Shown here: in pieces, positions 27,103 through 36,026 of the stretch
Numbering within the stretch: position 1 is the first letter of the stretch
Layout: every line of letters starts with the position of its first letter
Source: JBBQYD01 sp942493075
Lineage (GTDB): Bacteria; Verrucomicrobiota; Verrucomicrobiia; Limisphaerales; UBA8199
Direction of reading: 5' to 3'
Length of the DNA: 64,000 nt
Assembly (NCBI GenBank): GCA_942493075.1
Contig: OW818681.1
Coordinates: forward strand, 4,464,001-4,528,000
The notes under the pieces: model-generated
The model's database searches: none
The model's input: only the letters and a program-made list of their open reading frames with translations
What the model was told of the DNA's origin: nothing
Position numbers and translations under genes: made by a program

Positions 27103-28173
27103 TTAAAATGAAGCAACCCCGGCACCGACGGCTACGGCCAGTTGGGTGGCGACGCTTTCTACTTCACCGCTTTGCGCGGCCGGTAATGCGAACTGCAAAA
27201 ACGCGAGCGGATTCCATTGCTTGCACTCCGCCATTAATTCGGTTTGCAACATCTGCACCAACAACTCGGAGCGCGCCGTTGCCCCTGTGATGAATACCTG
27301 GCTTACCGCCTTGTCGTATTGGTGCTCGAAGAAATCCAATGAGGCTCGCAACTCGCGCCCCAAAGGGAGAACCAGTGTTTCGAGGTTGGACTGCACCTCG
27401 GCGGGCATGCCGACCTTGATCCCCTCAGCTTCAGCGTAGCTGATGCCCAGGGCATCGGCTAAACCTGCGGTGATCTTGTCGCCGCCAATCCCAACCACCC
27501 GGCTAAGGATGAGTTCGCCTTCCTGCAAAATGCACACGCTCGTGCTCTTGAATCCGATATCCACCAGGGCCACGATTTCGCGCTGAAACACCTCGGGCAA
27601 GCTGAGTTCAAATGCGTTAACCGGGCCGAGCAGTCCAGGCGAGATGCTCTCGGGGATCAACCCTGCGTTCCTGGCTGCGCTCTGCATATCATCTACCAAC
27701 TGTTTTTTTGCCGCAGCAACGAGAACTCTGGCTTTCGGAGGGCCGCTGCTCACCTTCCCCTTCTCCGGCGCCTTCGCGGCTCGGGGCGGGATAACGAAGC
27801 AATCGAACAGGTGCCCGGGAAGATCCTGCTGCAAGTAATTCTTAGGGTTGTTCTTGAGGATCTGCCGCATGTCGCTGATCGGGATCTGAGGCAGGTCCGC
27901 ATGACGCACCAACGCGTCGTTTACCCCAACAGAAAGAACTACGTGCCGCGTCTTGGTGTCCAATGCCTGACAAACACCGCGCAAATGCTCGGTCAACAAT
28001 TCCGGCGACAAACTCTTCTCGTAAATCGGCGCATCGACGAGCGCGTAGCTCAGCAAGGTCCATTTATCCGCTTTGTGCTGCAACACGACAGCCTTGGTGG
28101 TTCGTCCACCCAGGTCGATCGCGACGATCTGTTCTCCTCGTTTAGAGGCGCTACTTAAAAATGGCAAGGCCAT
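27103..28173 (-). CDS. pilM: PilM, FtsA/actin-like ATPase of type IV pilus assembly
   Basis: 356 residues with the actin/FtsA fold: phosphate-1 motif IVAIDLGGRTTKAVVLQHK near the N-terminus, phosphate-2 ALVDIGFKSTSVCILQEG and the adenosine motif VFITGATARSELLVQML. PilM is the cytoplasmic ring protein that binds the N-terminal tail of PilN. The gene is first in the pilMNOP unit, with an AGGA ribosome site before the ATG. The 188 bp upstream gap contains an inverted repeat and presumably the operon promoter. Confidence 0.92.
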   Translation of the reverse strand: MALPFLSSASKRGEQIVAIDLGGRTTKAVVLQHKADKWTLLSYALVDAPIYEKSLSPELLTEHLRGVCQALDTKTRHVVLSVGVNDALVRHADLPQIPISDMRQILKNNPKNYLQQDLPGHLFDCFVIPPRAAKAPEKGKVSSGPPKARVLVAAAKKQLVDDMQSAARNAGLIPESISPGLLGPVNAFELSLPEVFQREIVALVDIGFKSTSVCILQEGELILSRVVGIGGDKITAGLADALGISYAEAEGIKVGMPAEVQSNLETLVLPLGRELRASLDFFEHQYDKAVSQVFITGATARSELLVQMLQTELMAECKQWNPLAFLQFALPAAQSGEVESVATQLAVAVGAGVASF

Positions 28174-28259
28174 GGTTTTCCTGATTTAACCGACTCTACA
28201 CCTATCGGCGATATTCGGAACCTTCTTTAAGCAGTCTGCGGGCCAGAATCTCTAACAGT

Positions 28260-28282
28260 CCCGTTCAAGGTCTGGGAACGGG
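28260..28282 (-). terminator. Inverted repeat between the lysR gene and pilM
   Basis: A perfect 7 bp stem (CCCGTTC / GAACGGG) with a 9 nt loop in the gap between the lysR-type stop and the pilM start. There is no T-run, so it could be a weak terminator for the upstream unit or an operator for pilM. Confidence 0.4.
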
Positions 28283-28361
28283 TTAATAATTGAGTTAAGC
28301 GCTGCAAAAAATGCGGGGACCGCCTGATACTGTCCAAACCCAAGGCAAAATTTGCCTTCGC

Positions 28362-29258
28362 TCATGGACAACGCGCGCTTTGGCCAAGCAACCGGGCGCG
28401 CGTCTGCAAATCTTCCACCAGGGCACGCAGCAACGGCGTCAGTTTGCCACGCCACATAGCGCCAATCCGCACGGGCTTAAATGTGCCGTGCGGCAGCGGT
28501 AAACACCGGATTCGAGGCTCGGAAGATGCCTGAGGCAGCACGACGGAAAGTCCCACGCCAAAACCGTTGGCCACGTAAGAGTGGATCAGATCAATCGAAC
28601 TCACCTCGATCGTGGGATACCATTCCACTTTGAGACGAGTTAACCCTCGCTGGAAATTCTTGCAGAGGCTTTCTGGACCAGGCAAACAAATCAGCGGTTC
28701 CAAAATTCGTCCCCTCTTCCAGAGTTGATCGATGGATTGGATGGGGCTCTTAGCTTCCACCAATAAGGTCAGCGGCAGATCTATCAGCGGCACCCGTCTC
28801 ATGCCGGGCAGCCCACGCCCTTCGAACAAAGTGATGGCGAGATCAATTTCTCCTAGCTGCAGCAAGTTCTCCAAATCGACCGGGTACCCTTCCCGAAGAG
28901 AGATCTGGAACCCCGGGAAGCGGGTCTTCAAATTGCGCATGAGCTCCGGCAAATGGTCGCGTAAAACGATGGTCGAGGCGCCGATGTTGACATGCTCAAC
29001 CTGCCCTTCCCTCAACTCTCCTGCCAGCTTGTCCAGATTTGCAAAGAACGGCTCAATGGCCCGGTATAACTTTGCACCAGGGGCCGTGAGTGCGAAGGGG
29101 CGCCGCTGGAACAGGACAACTCCCAAATGCTCCTCCAACCGGGCGACCTGGCCGCTCACCGCTGGCTGCTGTATGCCATACGGCATCCGGCGAACGGCTT
29201 CAGTTATCCCGCCATACCGCGCGACGTAGTAAAACAGTTCCAGGTGATGGATATTCAT
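28362..29258 (-). CDS. LysR-family transcriptional regulator
   Basis: 298 residues, normal length. The N-terminal winged helix-turn-helix reads LELFYYVARYGGITEAVRRM then QPAVSGQVARLEEHLGVVLFQRR, the LysR recognition-helix pattern. The rest is a LysR substrate-binding domain (NIGASTIVLRDHLPELMRNL; LQLGEIDLAITLFEGRGL). Ligand and targets are unknown. It follows the YfcE-type gene by 8 bp on the same strand, so regulation of a divergent neighbour, the usual LysR arrangement, is not evident. Confidence 0.93.
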   Translation of the reverse strand: MNIHHLELFYYVARYGGITEAVRRMPYGIQQPAVSGQVARLEEHLGVVLFQRRPFALTAPGAKLYRAIEPFFANLDKLAGELREGQVEHVNIGASTIVLRDHLPELMRNLKTRFPGFQISLREGYPVDLENLLQLGEIDLAITLFEGRGLPGMRRVPLIDLPLTLLVEAKSPIQSIDQLWKRGRILEPLICLPGPESLCKNFQRGLTRLKVEWYPTIEVSSIDLIHSYVANGFGVGLSVVLPQASSEPRIRCLPLPHGTFKPVRIGAMWRGKLTPLLRALVEDLQTRARLLGQSARCP

Positions 29259-29266
29259 CAGTCCGT

Positions 29267-29734
29267 CTAGCTCAAGGTCAGAAACTCAGTGCGATCACCG
29301 GCTGGCTCCAGGTGGAGTAAGGCCACCGAGCGGTCCATTCCAAAGCGGGTTTTCCCGGCATATCCAGGATTGCAGAACAGAACTCCGCCCAGAATTTCTG
29401 AGTAAGGCTTGTGGGTATGTCCGAACACAACTACCTGGGGCTTCTCAGATTCGATGCGCCTGCGCAAGCGCTCATCGGGACGATGCGGATCTACGATATG
29501 CTGGAGCAAAAACTTGCGGTCGCCCAGGGTTAGCCACTCCACAGGCCTATAGCGGAAGCCCGGATCATCGGTATTTCCCCCTACGGCTGTGACAGGCGCC
29601 AAACGCTCAAGTTCAAGCAGGATTCTCGGCTGCCCGATGTCCCCGGCATGCAGAATGTGGTCGACTCCCTCAAAGAGCTGCAGAATACGCTCGTCAAAGT
29701 AATTGTGCGTATCTGAAATAATCCCGATCTTCAT
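29267..29734 (-). CDS. YfcE/MJ0936-type metallophosphoesterase
   Basis: 155 residues with all calcineurin-type metal motifs: ISDTHNYF (DxH), HAGDIG (GDxx), VGGNTDD (GNxD) and FGHTHKPY (GHTH). It is a small cytoplasmic phosphodiesterase that uses two metal ions; relatives hydrolyse simple phosphodiesters in vitro and the natural substrate is often unknown. It is bracketed closely by the membrane protein gene (17 bp) and the LysR gene (8 bp). Confidence 0.92.
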   Translation of the reverse strand: MKIGIISDTHNYFDERILQLFEGVDHILHAGDIGQPRILLELERLAPVTAVGGNTDDPGFRYRPVEWLTLGDRKFLLQHIVDPHRPDERLRRRIESEKPQVVVFGHTHKPYSEILGGVLFCNPGYAGKTRFGMDRSVALLHLEPAGDRTEFLTLS

Positions 29735-29751
29735 GGGATCTCCCGATTGCG

Positions 29752-30399
29752 TCAGGCTTTGGATTCCTCTGGAGCTTCGTCGCCCTGAGGCTCCTCGGCA
29801 CTCTCGCGCTCTTTTTCCTCGGAGGATTCAGCCGCTTCAACGAGCTTGTAAGCGCCAGCGAAAAGGCCGGTGAAGAGTCCGCCGCTGCTCAAGGTATTCC
29901 AGAAGAACTCGAGTGTGGTGGGATAACCTCCGGTGCCCTTGGTGAGCGCGATCAGCCAGCCGGCCAAATCCTTCGTGTATTCAGGATTGTTGAACGGATT
30001 GAAAAGCCAGGCGCCGGTGTTGGTAAGGATGTAAAACAGGACGGCTCCAACCACGCCACCGGAGAGCAACTTGATAAACGAAGCCTTCGGTTTGAAACGT
30101 GACCCGAACCAAATGATCGCCACGAACGCCGCGTAGTTAACCAACTGAGTAGGTCTAAAAGCATTAATCCCCATCCCGAAATAGTAATAGAGATTCAAAG
30201 CCAGATCCGAAGCAACCAATGCAGCCAACGGCAGCCACCATTTGATCCGTACAGGGAAGAAGGCGCCTGCACAAAAGGCAAGAGCGTAAAACGCGCTGAA
30301 ATTAGGCGGAAACACCCCCGGCCAACGCGAGAACATCGCGAGCAGGATAAAAATCACCGGCAAAACTTTAGGCCACCGTTCGGTCACAATTCTGAGCAT
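29752..30399 (-). CDS. DUF6580-like membrane protein
   Basis: 215 residues with about five hydrophobic segments (VLPVIFILLAMFSRWPGVF, WWLPLAALVASDLALNLYYYFG, LLSGGVVGAVLFYILTNTGAWLF and others) and a highly acidic, Glu-rich tail (SSEEKERESAEEPQGDEAPEE). The motifs PPNFSAFYALAFCAGAFF and FWNTLSSGGLFTGLFAGAY fit the DUF6580 putative transporter family, which resembles ECF-transporter S components. The substrate is unknown. Confidence 0.75.
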   Translation of the reverse strand: MLRIVTERWPKVLPVIFILLAMFSRWPGVFPPNFSAFYALAFCAGAFFPVRIKWWLPLAALVASDLALNLYYYFGMGINAFRPTQLVNYAAFVAIIWFGSRFKPKASFIKLLSGGVVGAVLFYILTNTGAWLFNPFNNPEYTKDLAGWLIALTKGTGGYPTTLEFFWNTLSSGGLFTGLFAGAYKLVEAAESSEEKERESAEEPQGDEAPEESKA

Positions 30400-30496
30400 A
30401 CGCCCAGCTTTATGCTAGGCAAGATGGTTTTAAGACTTCTGTTCAAGAGGAATTCGACCGTGCGTGGTTCAGGTTCCACGCCGAGCGCCAAAGCCG

Positions 30497-31525
30497 TTAC
30501 TCGGAAGAGCCTTCTGCGGCCTCCTGGGCTGCCATGCGCTTCTTCTCTTTGCGCTCCCAGTACCACGTGATCCAGATGCTCACTTCGTAAAGGGTTTGCA
30601 GGGGAATGAACATGATCACCTGCGTGATGATCTCTGGAGTCGTCAAGACGGCACCGAGGACCAGGTTCACCACGATCATGTACCGACGGCCTCTGGAGAG
30701 AATCGAATAGTTCAGCACCCCAATTTTCACCAGCGTGAGGATGATCACAGGCATCTCGAAGCCGATTCCCATGCCCAGCATGAATTTGCAGACGAAACTG
30801 ATATACTCGTCAGCCTTCCACTGCATCGCACTGAAGCCCATCCATTCGGAGTACCGTTGAGATGCTGCCAAGGCTAACGGCATCAGGGCGAAATAGCAGA
30901 AAGCCACACCTGTTAAAAACAGGCCTACGCCAAAACCGAGGCCACGATACACGTAATGACGCTCCTTCATCTTAAGCGCCGGGAAGATAAAAGCGGCGAT
31001 AAAATAGAAAATGAAGGGAGAGGCAAGAACCAACCCGCCGTACATCGCGACTTGAAAGGCGACGTAGAAGCCCGAAGCAGGACTCAGGTTGATGAGATCG
31101 ATGTTGAGATGCTTTCCACGTTCCGCAAGCTTCGGATCATTGTCCACAATCCAAGTGAGAACCTGGTTGGTGCCGATCATAGCCGGCTCGATACGTACGG
31201 AAACGTACCGGTTTGTGCCGAGATTGAACCGGTGCTGGGCTTCAGGCGAAAGACTGAAAACGCCTAGCTGGTTGGTGGTCAGAAAAACCGTGACGACCGG
31301 ATTGGTGCCCGGGTAAGTAATCTCAGCGCGACTCAGCGGTCGCTTGAGAATTTCCACCACGTAATTACCCGCAATTAGGCAAAGAAGAACGGTAACGCCC
31401 AGAGCCGCAATGCTCTTAATAAGCACCCAGCGGAGATCCTCCAGGTGCTCTAGAAACGATTTGACTGGGCCGCCCTCTTCTTCTTGCTCGTCAACTAGGG
31501 GCTGTGCTTCGGGTTCTTCAACCAT
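30497..31525 (-). CDS. tatC: Sec-independent protein translocase TatC
   Basis: 342 residues. The N-terminal FLEHLEDLRWVLIKSIAALG is the TatC cytoplasmic signature (FxxHLxELR), and later FEMPVIILTLVKIGVL matches the conserved F-E-x-P helix. Six membrane helices are visible. Compared with about 258 residues in E. coli there is an insertion of roughly 80 residues in the first periplasmic loop (about 65-150) plus an acidic N-terminal extension and a charged C-terminal tail. It translocates folded proteins with RR signal peptides, such as the MBL hydrolase at 5974-6921. It lies 19 bp after tatA. Confidence 0.95.
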   Translation of the reverse strand: MVEEPEAQPLVDEQEEEGGPVKSFLEHLEDLRWVLIKSIAALGVTVLLCLIAGNYVVEILKRPLSRAEITYPGTNPVVTVFLTTNQLGVFSLSPEAQHRFNLGTNRYVSVRIEPAMIGTNQVLTWIVDNDPKLAERGKHLNIDLINLSPASGFYVAFQVAMYGGLVLASPFIFYFIAAFIFPALKMKERHYVYRGLGFGVGLFLTGVAFCYFALMPLALAASQRYSEWMGFSAMQWKADEYISFVCKFMLGMGIGFEMPVIILTLVKIGVLNYSILSRGRRYMIVVNLVLGAVLTTPEIITQVIMFIPLQTLYEVSIWITWYWERKEKKRMAAQEAAEGSSE

Positions 31526-31544
31526 GGTTGGAACCGCTCAGCAC

Positions 31545-31835
31545 TCAGGCCTTGCTGCCGGTCGAGGGAGATTGGGGGACCGTTTGAGCTGAATCCACTT
31601 GCGTGTTCTGAGCCGTGGAGTTGGAAGGAATGCGCCTTTGAGGAGCCGGTTGTTCGTCCATCGCATGAGAGACTTCATCCGTTACTTCCTTTGTGGCCTT
31701 CTTAAATTCTTTAATGCCAGTACCGAGGCCCTTGGCCAGTTCCGGCAAACGCTTGGCACCAAAGAGGATCAAAACAACAGCGAGGATCAGAACGATCTCC
31801 CAGCCACCGAGCATTCCAGCGAACATTACATTCAT
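31545..31835 (-). CDS. tatA: Twin-arginine translocase TatA/TatE
   Basis: 96 residues: a short N-terminal membrane helix (WEIVLILAVVLILFGAKRLPELAKGLG) containing the FGxxxLPxL-type hinge, an amphipathic helix (TGIKEFKKATKEV) and a polar Gln/Ser/Thr/Pro tail. It polymerises with TatC to form the Tat pore. It is located between pal and tatC on the same strand. Confidence 0.95.
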   Translation of the reverse strand: MNVMFAGMLGGWEIVLILAVVLILFGAKRLPELAKGLGTGIKEFKKATKEVTDEVSHAMDEQPAPQRRIPSNSTAQNTQVDSAQTVPQSPSTGSKA

Positions 31836-31934
31836 ATCACAAAATTACCTGAAGAAATAATAAGCCGGGGGCCGTCAGTAGTAAAGCCGAAACGGGCACC
31901 CCGGCTGGTTAAATTTCGTTGCTGCAATCGGGTT

Positions 31935-32555
31935 TTACTGGGGCGGGGTCAGAAGTACGAACTCGCCACGACGATTCTGACGCCAGATATCATCTCCGGA
32001 ACCCTGCACGAGCGGACGATCCTCACCGAAGGTGATGGTGTCCACTTGAGTGGCGTTCACACCAAGAGTGACCAGTTGCTCACGGATGGAGATCGCGCGG
32101 CGATCACCCAACGAGCGGTTATACTCTTCAGTGCCCCGTTCGTCGCAATGCCCCTCCACCAGGACTGCTGCCGATTTGTTGGCTTTCAAGAATTCGGCCA
32201 CGGCTGCAACCTTGCTTTGGTCCTCGCTACGCACGTTCGAACTGTCGAAGGCGAAATGAACCGTGTTAGCCTTGAACATCTCGCGGTCTTTGTTCCAGAG
32301 TTCGCGGTTTACAGGGGTTTGGGGAATCCCACCGCCGGTGGTGATTTGGTCGGATGTGAGTGGGTTGGACGATGGGTTAGCAAACGGGTCGGATTGCATC
32401 GGCATGGCTGGCCCGGCCCCAAGATCCCGCGGCGTTTTCGCCATCGAACCCGCGGGAAGCGGAGTCACAAAACCGCTCTTCTTACGGCAACCGGTTGCCG
32501 CCATACTGAGCACTAGTCCAACAGCTACTAAAGTCGCAAATCTGCTTAGCTTCAT
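31935..32555 (-). CDS. pal: Peptidoglycan-associated lipoprotein Pal
   Basis: 206 residues. A lipoprotein signal (VGLVLSMAATGC) gives an acylated Cys at about 23. The C-terminal OmpA-like domain has VHFAFDSSNVRSEDQSKV, VLVEGHCDERGTEEYNRSLGDRRA and FGEDRP, including the Asp and Arg that bind meso-diaminopimelate. It links the outer membrane to peptidoglycan and partners with TolB. It is the last gene of the tol series. Confidence 0.95.
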   Translation of the reverse strand: MKLSRFATLVAVGLVLSMAATGCRKKSGFVTPLPAGSMAKTPRDLGAGPAMPMQSDPFANPSSNPLTSDQITTGGGIPQTPVNRELWNKDREMFKANTVHFAFDSSNVRSEDQSKVAAVAEFLKANKSAAVLVEGHCDERGTEEYNRSLGDRRAISIREQLVTLGVNATQVDTITFGEDRPLVQGSGDDIWRQNRRGEFVLLTPPQ

Positions 32556-32585
32556 ATCAATTCTTTCGGAAACGGAGCCTGTTAT

Positions 32586-33749
32586 TTATTTGGCCCAACT
32601 GGGTTGAGAGTTGTTTCCCGAAATACGGGAGATATCCTTTACTTGTTTGGTTGGCACGTCAAGTAGAGATAACGACCGCGAACTACCCTGCCTGCGTGCA
32701 AACACAACCGTGCGCGAATTGGGTGCCCACGAGGGATCCTCCCCGGCAACCAATTGAGTGACCTGCCCGCCAGTGGCAGGCACAACGCAAATCTCGAACC
32801 CTCCCATCATGGAGGTGAACACAATCCATTTCCCGTCTGGCGACCAGTCAGGCTCAGTGGGGTTCAATACTCCGGATGTGGGAATGCGCTTAATTTCGCC
32901 ACCCCCAACGGGGATCTTGCACAAGGACCGCCGTTCGGAAACCTTGGCAGCGAAGCAGATGAAGGCGCCGTCAGGCGACCAGCAGGGTGAGCTCTCGTCC
33001 TCCCGCGACCGAGTCAGGCGCTTGGGCTCGCCACCACTCGCTGAGGCTACATAAAGGTCTGTCCAACCATCCTTGCTGAGAATCATTGCCACCTTGGACC
33101 CATCCGGAGAGACTGCGGGGCTGATGCTCGAACCGCCGTAACGAGCGAAGGCATTGCGCGCTCCGGAGCTCAGGTCATGATAAAAGATGTCAGGGCTGCC
33201 CAGCTTGTAAGAAGTATAGTAGAGAGCGAGTTTACCGGGCACCCAGTTTGGTGCCGCAACGATCGAACTATCTTTAGTAACAGCCGTAGGGTTAAATCCA
33301 TCGAAGTCTGCCACAAATATTTCGCTATCCTGTCCATGAACAGCCTTGTAGGCGATCTTGGTGCGACCGATGCCCTTGAGTTCTAACGCAGCTAGAAAGT
33401 CATCAACAAACGTATGGGCCTGACGCCGCAAGGAGGCGCCGCTATACGCTTTGGCGAGCAGCGAACGGTTGGCGATCTTATCCATCGCCCTGCCCTGTAG
33501 ATCGCCACTGTTGCTGCCGCTTAGTGCATACTGGGCACCTGTTTCATTCGTCACGGCGAAGCCCTGCACGTGGAGATCGAAGCGGATCACCTGCTCGGCT
33601 TCACCACTGAATCCGCTAAGAGAAACGAAGATGGGACGAGTGCCGCCTGGTTTGCCTGTCCGGTCAATGTTGATGGGCTGGGGCCAGCCATTGAAAACAA
33701 CACCGCCGGCTAAGAATACAAAGAGTGCCGTCTTATAAAATCGATTCAT
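32586..33749 (-). CDS. tolB: TolB, periplasmic beta-propeller
   Basis: 387 residues with a signal peptide (ALFVFLAGGVVFNGWPQ), an N-terminal TolB domain (IFVSLSGFSGEAEQVI) and a C-terminal WD40-like propeller with repeats PNWVPGKLALYYTS, SPAVSPDGSKVAMI, SPCWSPDGAFICFAA, EPDWSPDGKWIVFTS and DPSWAPNSRTVVFA. It is a little shorter than E. coli TolB (about 430). It binds Pal and TolA. Position between tolA and pal confirms the call. Confidence 0.94.
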   Translation of the reverse strand: MNRFYKTALFVFLAGGVVFNGWPQPINIDRTGKPGGTRPIFVSLSGFSGEAEQVIRFDLHVQGFAVTNETGAQYALSGSNSGDLQGRAMDKIANRSLLAKAYSGASLRRQAHTFVDDFLAALELKGIGRTKIAYKAVHGQDSEIFVADFDGFNPTAVTKDSSIVAAPNWVPGKLALYYTSYKLGSPDIFYHDLSSGARNAFARYGGSSISPAVSPDGSKVAMILSKDGWTDLYVASASGGEPKRLTRSREDESSPCWSPDGAFICFAAKVSERRSLCKIPVGGGEIKRIPTSGVLNPTEPDWSPDGKWIVFTSMMGGFEICVVPATGGQVTQLVAGEDPSWAPNSRTVVFARRQGSSRSLSLLDVPTKQVKDISRISGNNSQPSWAK

Positions 33750-33751
33750 AG

Positions 33752-34705
33752 TTATCCTAATCCGCGTTTAGCTCCGACGTTAAAATTAATCGGGACTGTC
33801 CGTTGATCCTGCTTCTCGCTGGCCGGCAAAGGAGCCGCCCATTTGACCCTATCCAGCGTCCTACGGACTGATGCGTCCAAACCGCTGTTCCCAGAGGGTT
33901 TAGAAATCCGAGCGCTGATTACAGTCCCATCGCGAGCGATGACTATGGTCGCCTCGACAGTGGCCCCTTCGTCTGTAACGCTGTCGGGCAGGTGCCACGC
34001 ACGGTCATAGGCACTCTTTACAGCCTGATTGAAGTTGGCGTAAGCGACTCCACCACCTCCAGGCCCATTTAGTTCTATCGCAACCCCACGGGAAGAGCTC
34101 TGGCCGGCAGCGGAAGCGGCTGAGGCGATCCCCGCAGCGAATCGCCGCCGTATTTCGCGATCACGGCGGTCTGCTTCTCGTTCGGCTGCCAGGGCCGCAG
34201 CCCGCTTTCTCGTATCTGCCTTAGTATCAGCGCCTCGAACAATGGGCTTTAGGTCAAAAGTACGTTTCTTCTTAGTAGCGCTCGGCACCAGTGAACTGTC
34301 ATCCTTTGGCGCCTTGGGCGCGGGCTTCGGTGCAGGCTCGCGAATGACCGGCTTGGGCGCCGGAACAACTGGCTTGGGTTCAGGCTCCGGTGGTGCTTTC
34401 TGCTCAGGTTCAGGGGCCTGTGGTTGCGGTTCAGGCTCAGGTGTGACTGGTGCTGCCGGTGCTGGAGCAATAACTGGTGGCGCCGTCATTACCTCGGGCG
34501 GCTTCGCGGCATTGGGGTTGCCCCCGCCAGGCGCAATCAACTCATCCACGGTTTTGAATGCCACGAAGTCGATGACCGGCAGGTCTTGCATCGGATCGGT
34601 CTTCTTCTCCGAAGACACGAAAGCCGCACTGGTCAGCACGATGACGATGAGCGCCACGTGCCCAGTGACAGATCCAACAAAACATTTTTTTTGCAGCCGA
34701 TCCAT
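33752..34705 (-). CDS. tolA: TolA/TonB-type energy-transducing protein
   Basis: 317 residues: one N-terminal membrane helix (GHVALIVIVLTSAAFVSS), a long Pro/Glu/Ala-rich periplasmic spacer (about 65-140), a charged helix (EREADRRDREIRRRF) and a C-terminal TonB-like domain (VTDEGATVEATIVIARDGTVI, SGLDASVRRTLDRV). It transmits proton-motive force from TolQ-TolR to the outer membrane. The start overlaps the tolR stop by one base. The C-domain is TonB-like, so TonB function cannot be fully excluded, but context favours TolA. Confidence 0.9.
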   Translation of the reverse strand: MDRLQKKCFVGSVTGHVALIVIVLTSAAFVSSEKKTDPMQDLPVIDFVAFKTVDELIAPGGGNPNAAKPPEVMTAPPVIAPAPAAPVTPEPEPQPQAPEPEQKAPPEPEPKPVVPAPKPVIREPAPKPAPKAPKDDSSLVPSATKKKRTFDLKPIVRGADTKADTRKRAAALAAEREADRRDREIRRRFAAGIASAASAAGQSSSRGVAIELNGPGGGGVAYANFNQAVKSAYDRAWHLPDSVTDEGATVEATIVIARDGTVISARISKPSGNSGLDASVRRTLDRVKWAAPLPASEKQDQRTVPINFNVGAKRGLG

Positions 34706-35124
34706 TAGCGCCTCCCGGGTGGTTCAGTTCGCAATGAATAACGAGTAATGCCGTTGCGCTGGCAACGGTCAATCACCGCGTAGAGATCTTTATTTTTGCC
34801 GTTCTCATCTGCCCGGATATACACGACCAGGTTCGGGTTCCGCTTGAATTCGGCAACGAGGGACGCCTCTAATTGCTGAAGGCTTACCCGTTTGCGGTCA
34901 AGCATGTACGTGCCGTCGGGGCTGATCTCAACGGTTTGGATATCTTCCTTGGTCAGTTCCTTGTCGGGAGTGCCCCCCGTGGAGAGCTTCAGGTTCAGGC
35001 CTTGCTCCAGCAACGGGGTGGTGATGATGAAGATGATCAACAACACAAAGGCAAGGTCCAGCAGCGGCGTGATATTAATCTCGCTGAGCGTGACCAGTGC
35101 CGTGCGTTGTGAAAATCGGCGCAT
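34705..35124 (-). CDS. tolR: TolR/ExbD-type membrane protein
   Basis: 139 residues: one N-terminal membrane helix with the conserved Asp (LSEINITPLLDLAFVLLIIFIITTP, D residue in PLLDL), then a periplasmic domain (GTYMLDRKRVSLQQLEASL; VVYIRADENGKNKDL). This Asp carries protons for the TolQR motor. It overlaps tolQ and tolA by one base each. Confidence 0.95.
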   Translation of the reverse strand: MRRFSQRTALVTLSEINITPLLDLAFVLLIIFIITTPLLEQGLNLKLSTGGTPDKELTKEDIQTVEISPDGTYMLDRKRVSLQQLEASLVAEFKRNPNLVVYIRADENGKNKDLYAVIDRCQRNGITRYSLRTEPPGRR

Positions 35125-35852
35125 CAGCTTTCCTCCTCAAGGTACTCGGTTTCCATTTTGGAGATGAGTTCCTGAGCAAAATTGTCCAATTCAACTGTTC
35201 GGACACGGAGGTTATGCACTAACCAATTATAGCCGAACATGGAGGGAATAGCGACGAGCAACCCGGCGACCGTGGTGATGAGTGCGGCCGCGACACCAGG
35301 AGCCATGGCTGCGAGTGTGGCGCTGCCCTGCTGCGCAATATGACCGAACGTGCTCATCACACCCCAAACGGTTCCCAGCAACCCCAGGAAGGGGCCACCA
35401 CTGACAGCGATCGCCAGCAGGATCAACCCTGATTCAAGTTTCAGGGATTCCTGGGCCACCATGTTTTCCAGAGACCGTTTGACGTGCTCCATACCCTTTA
35501 GTGAGACGAAACGTTTTCGTCCGCCTTCAGGGTTTTTTAGCCGGGCGTCTAATTCCAGGCTGCCTGCCTGATACACGACAAAGAGAGGGCATCCCTCAGC
35601 CTGCACTCGGCGATCGAAGATATCGAGCACGTGCTTTTGGGTGCGAAACTCGGTGTTGAAGTATCGGTTGAGCTTGCTGGCTCGATGCATCTGCACGGAT
35701 TTTTGCACCATGACAGACCACGCCACAATGGAGAAGCACGCCAGGCAAACGATAATAACCTTGGCTTCCGGAGTGGCTTGCCTCCAGACATAAACCAGTT
35801 CCGCCGTTCCGGCATTGGCGCCGGCGGCACATAAAAGTATAGGTACATTCAT
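35124..35852 (-). CDS. tolQ: TolQ/ExbB-type proton channel protein
   Basis: 242 residues with three membrane segments: VIIVCLACFSIVAWSVMV, then ILLAIAVSGGPFLGLLGTVWGVMSTF and AAALITTVAGLLVAIPSMFGYN. The second and third carry the MotA/TolQ/ExbB signature (GTVWGVM, G-V-A-A-A-L-I-T-T). It is the first gene of tolQ-tolR-tolA-tolB-pal, which ensures outer-membrane constriction during division. Confidence 0.95.
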   Translation of the reverse strand: MNVPILLCAAGANAGTAELVYVWRQATPEAKVIIVCLACFSIVAWSVMVQKSVQMHRASKLNRYFNTEFRTQKHVLDIFDRRVQAEGCPLFVVYQAGSLELDARLKNPEGGRKRFVSLKGMEHVKRSLENMVAQESLKLESGLILLAIAVSGGPFLGLLGTVWGVMSTFGHIAQQGSATLAAMAPGVAAALITTVAGLLVAIPSMFGYNWLVHNLRVRTVELDNFAQELISKMETEYLEEES

Positions 35853-35953
35853 TCCGACACGAACTGACCGTAACTCCGCATGCTTGGTCGTGAGGAATAG
35901 AAGCGCCCAGGCGGAACGTGTTCAAAAATCAGACTGTTCCAACTAAATAAAAT

Positions 35954-35983
35954 TTATAACGAACTTCTACGCAACGTTGACAA
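35954..35983 (-). promoter_or_regulatory. Candidate sigma-70 promoter of the tol-pal-tat cluster
   Basis: Read leftward, TTGTCA (-35, 35978-35983) and TTATAA or TATAAA (-10, around 35953-35959) are separated by 18-19 bp in an AT-rich stretch about 100 bp before the tolQ start. It is the only good match in the gap between tolQ and the threonine aldolase gene. Confidence 0.4.
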
Positions 35984-36026
35984 TAAAAGCAAAACCTTTT
36001 TGGAAGATTTTTACCATGCTCCGATG

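Noticed and set aside
31599..32516. 305-codon open frame antisense to tatA and pal
   Set aside because: It spans two verified genes and the gap between them and shows no protein signature.
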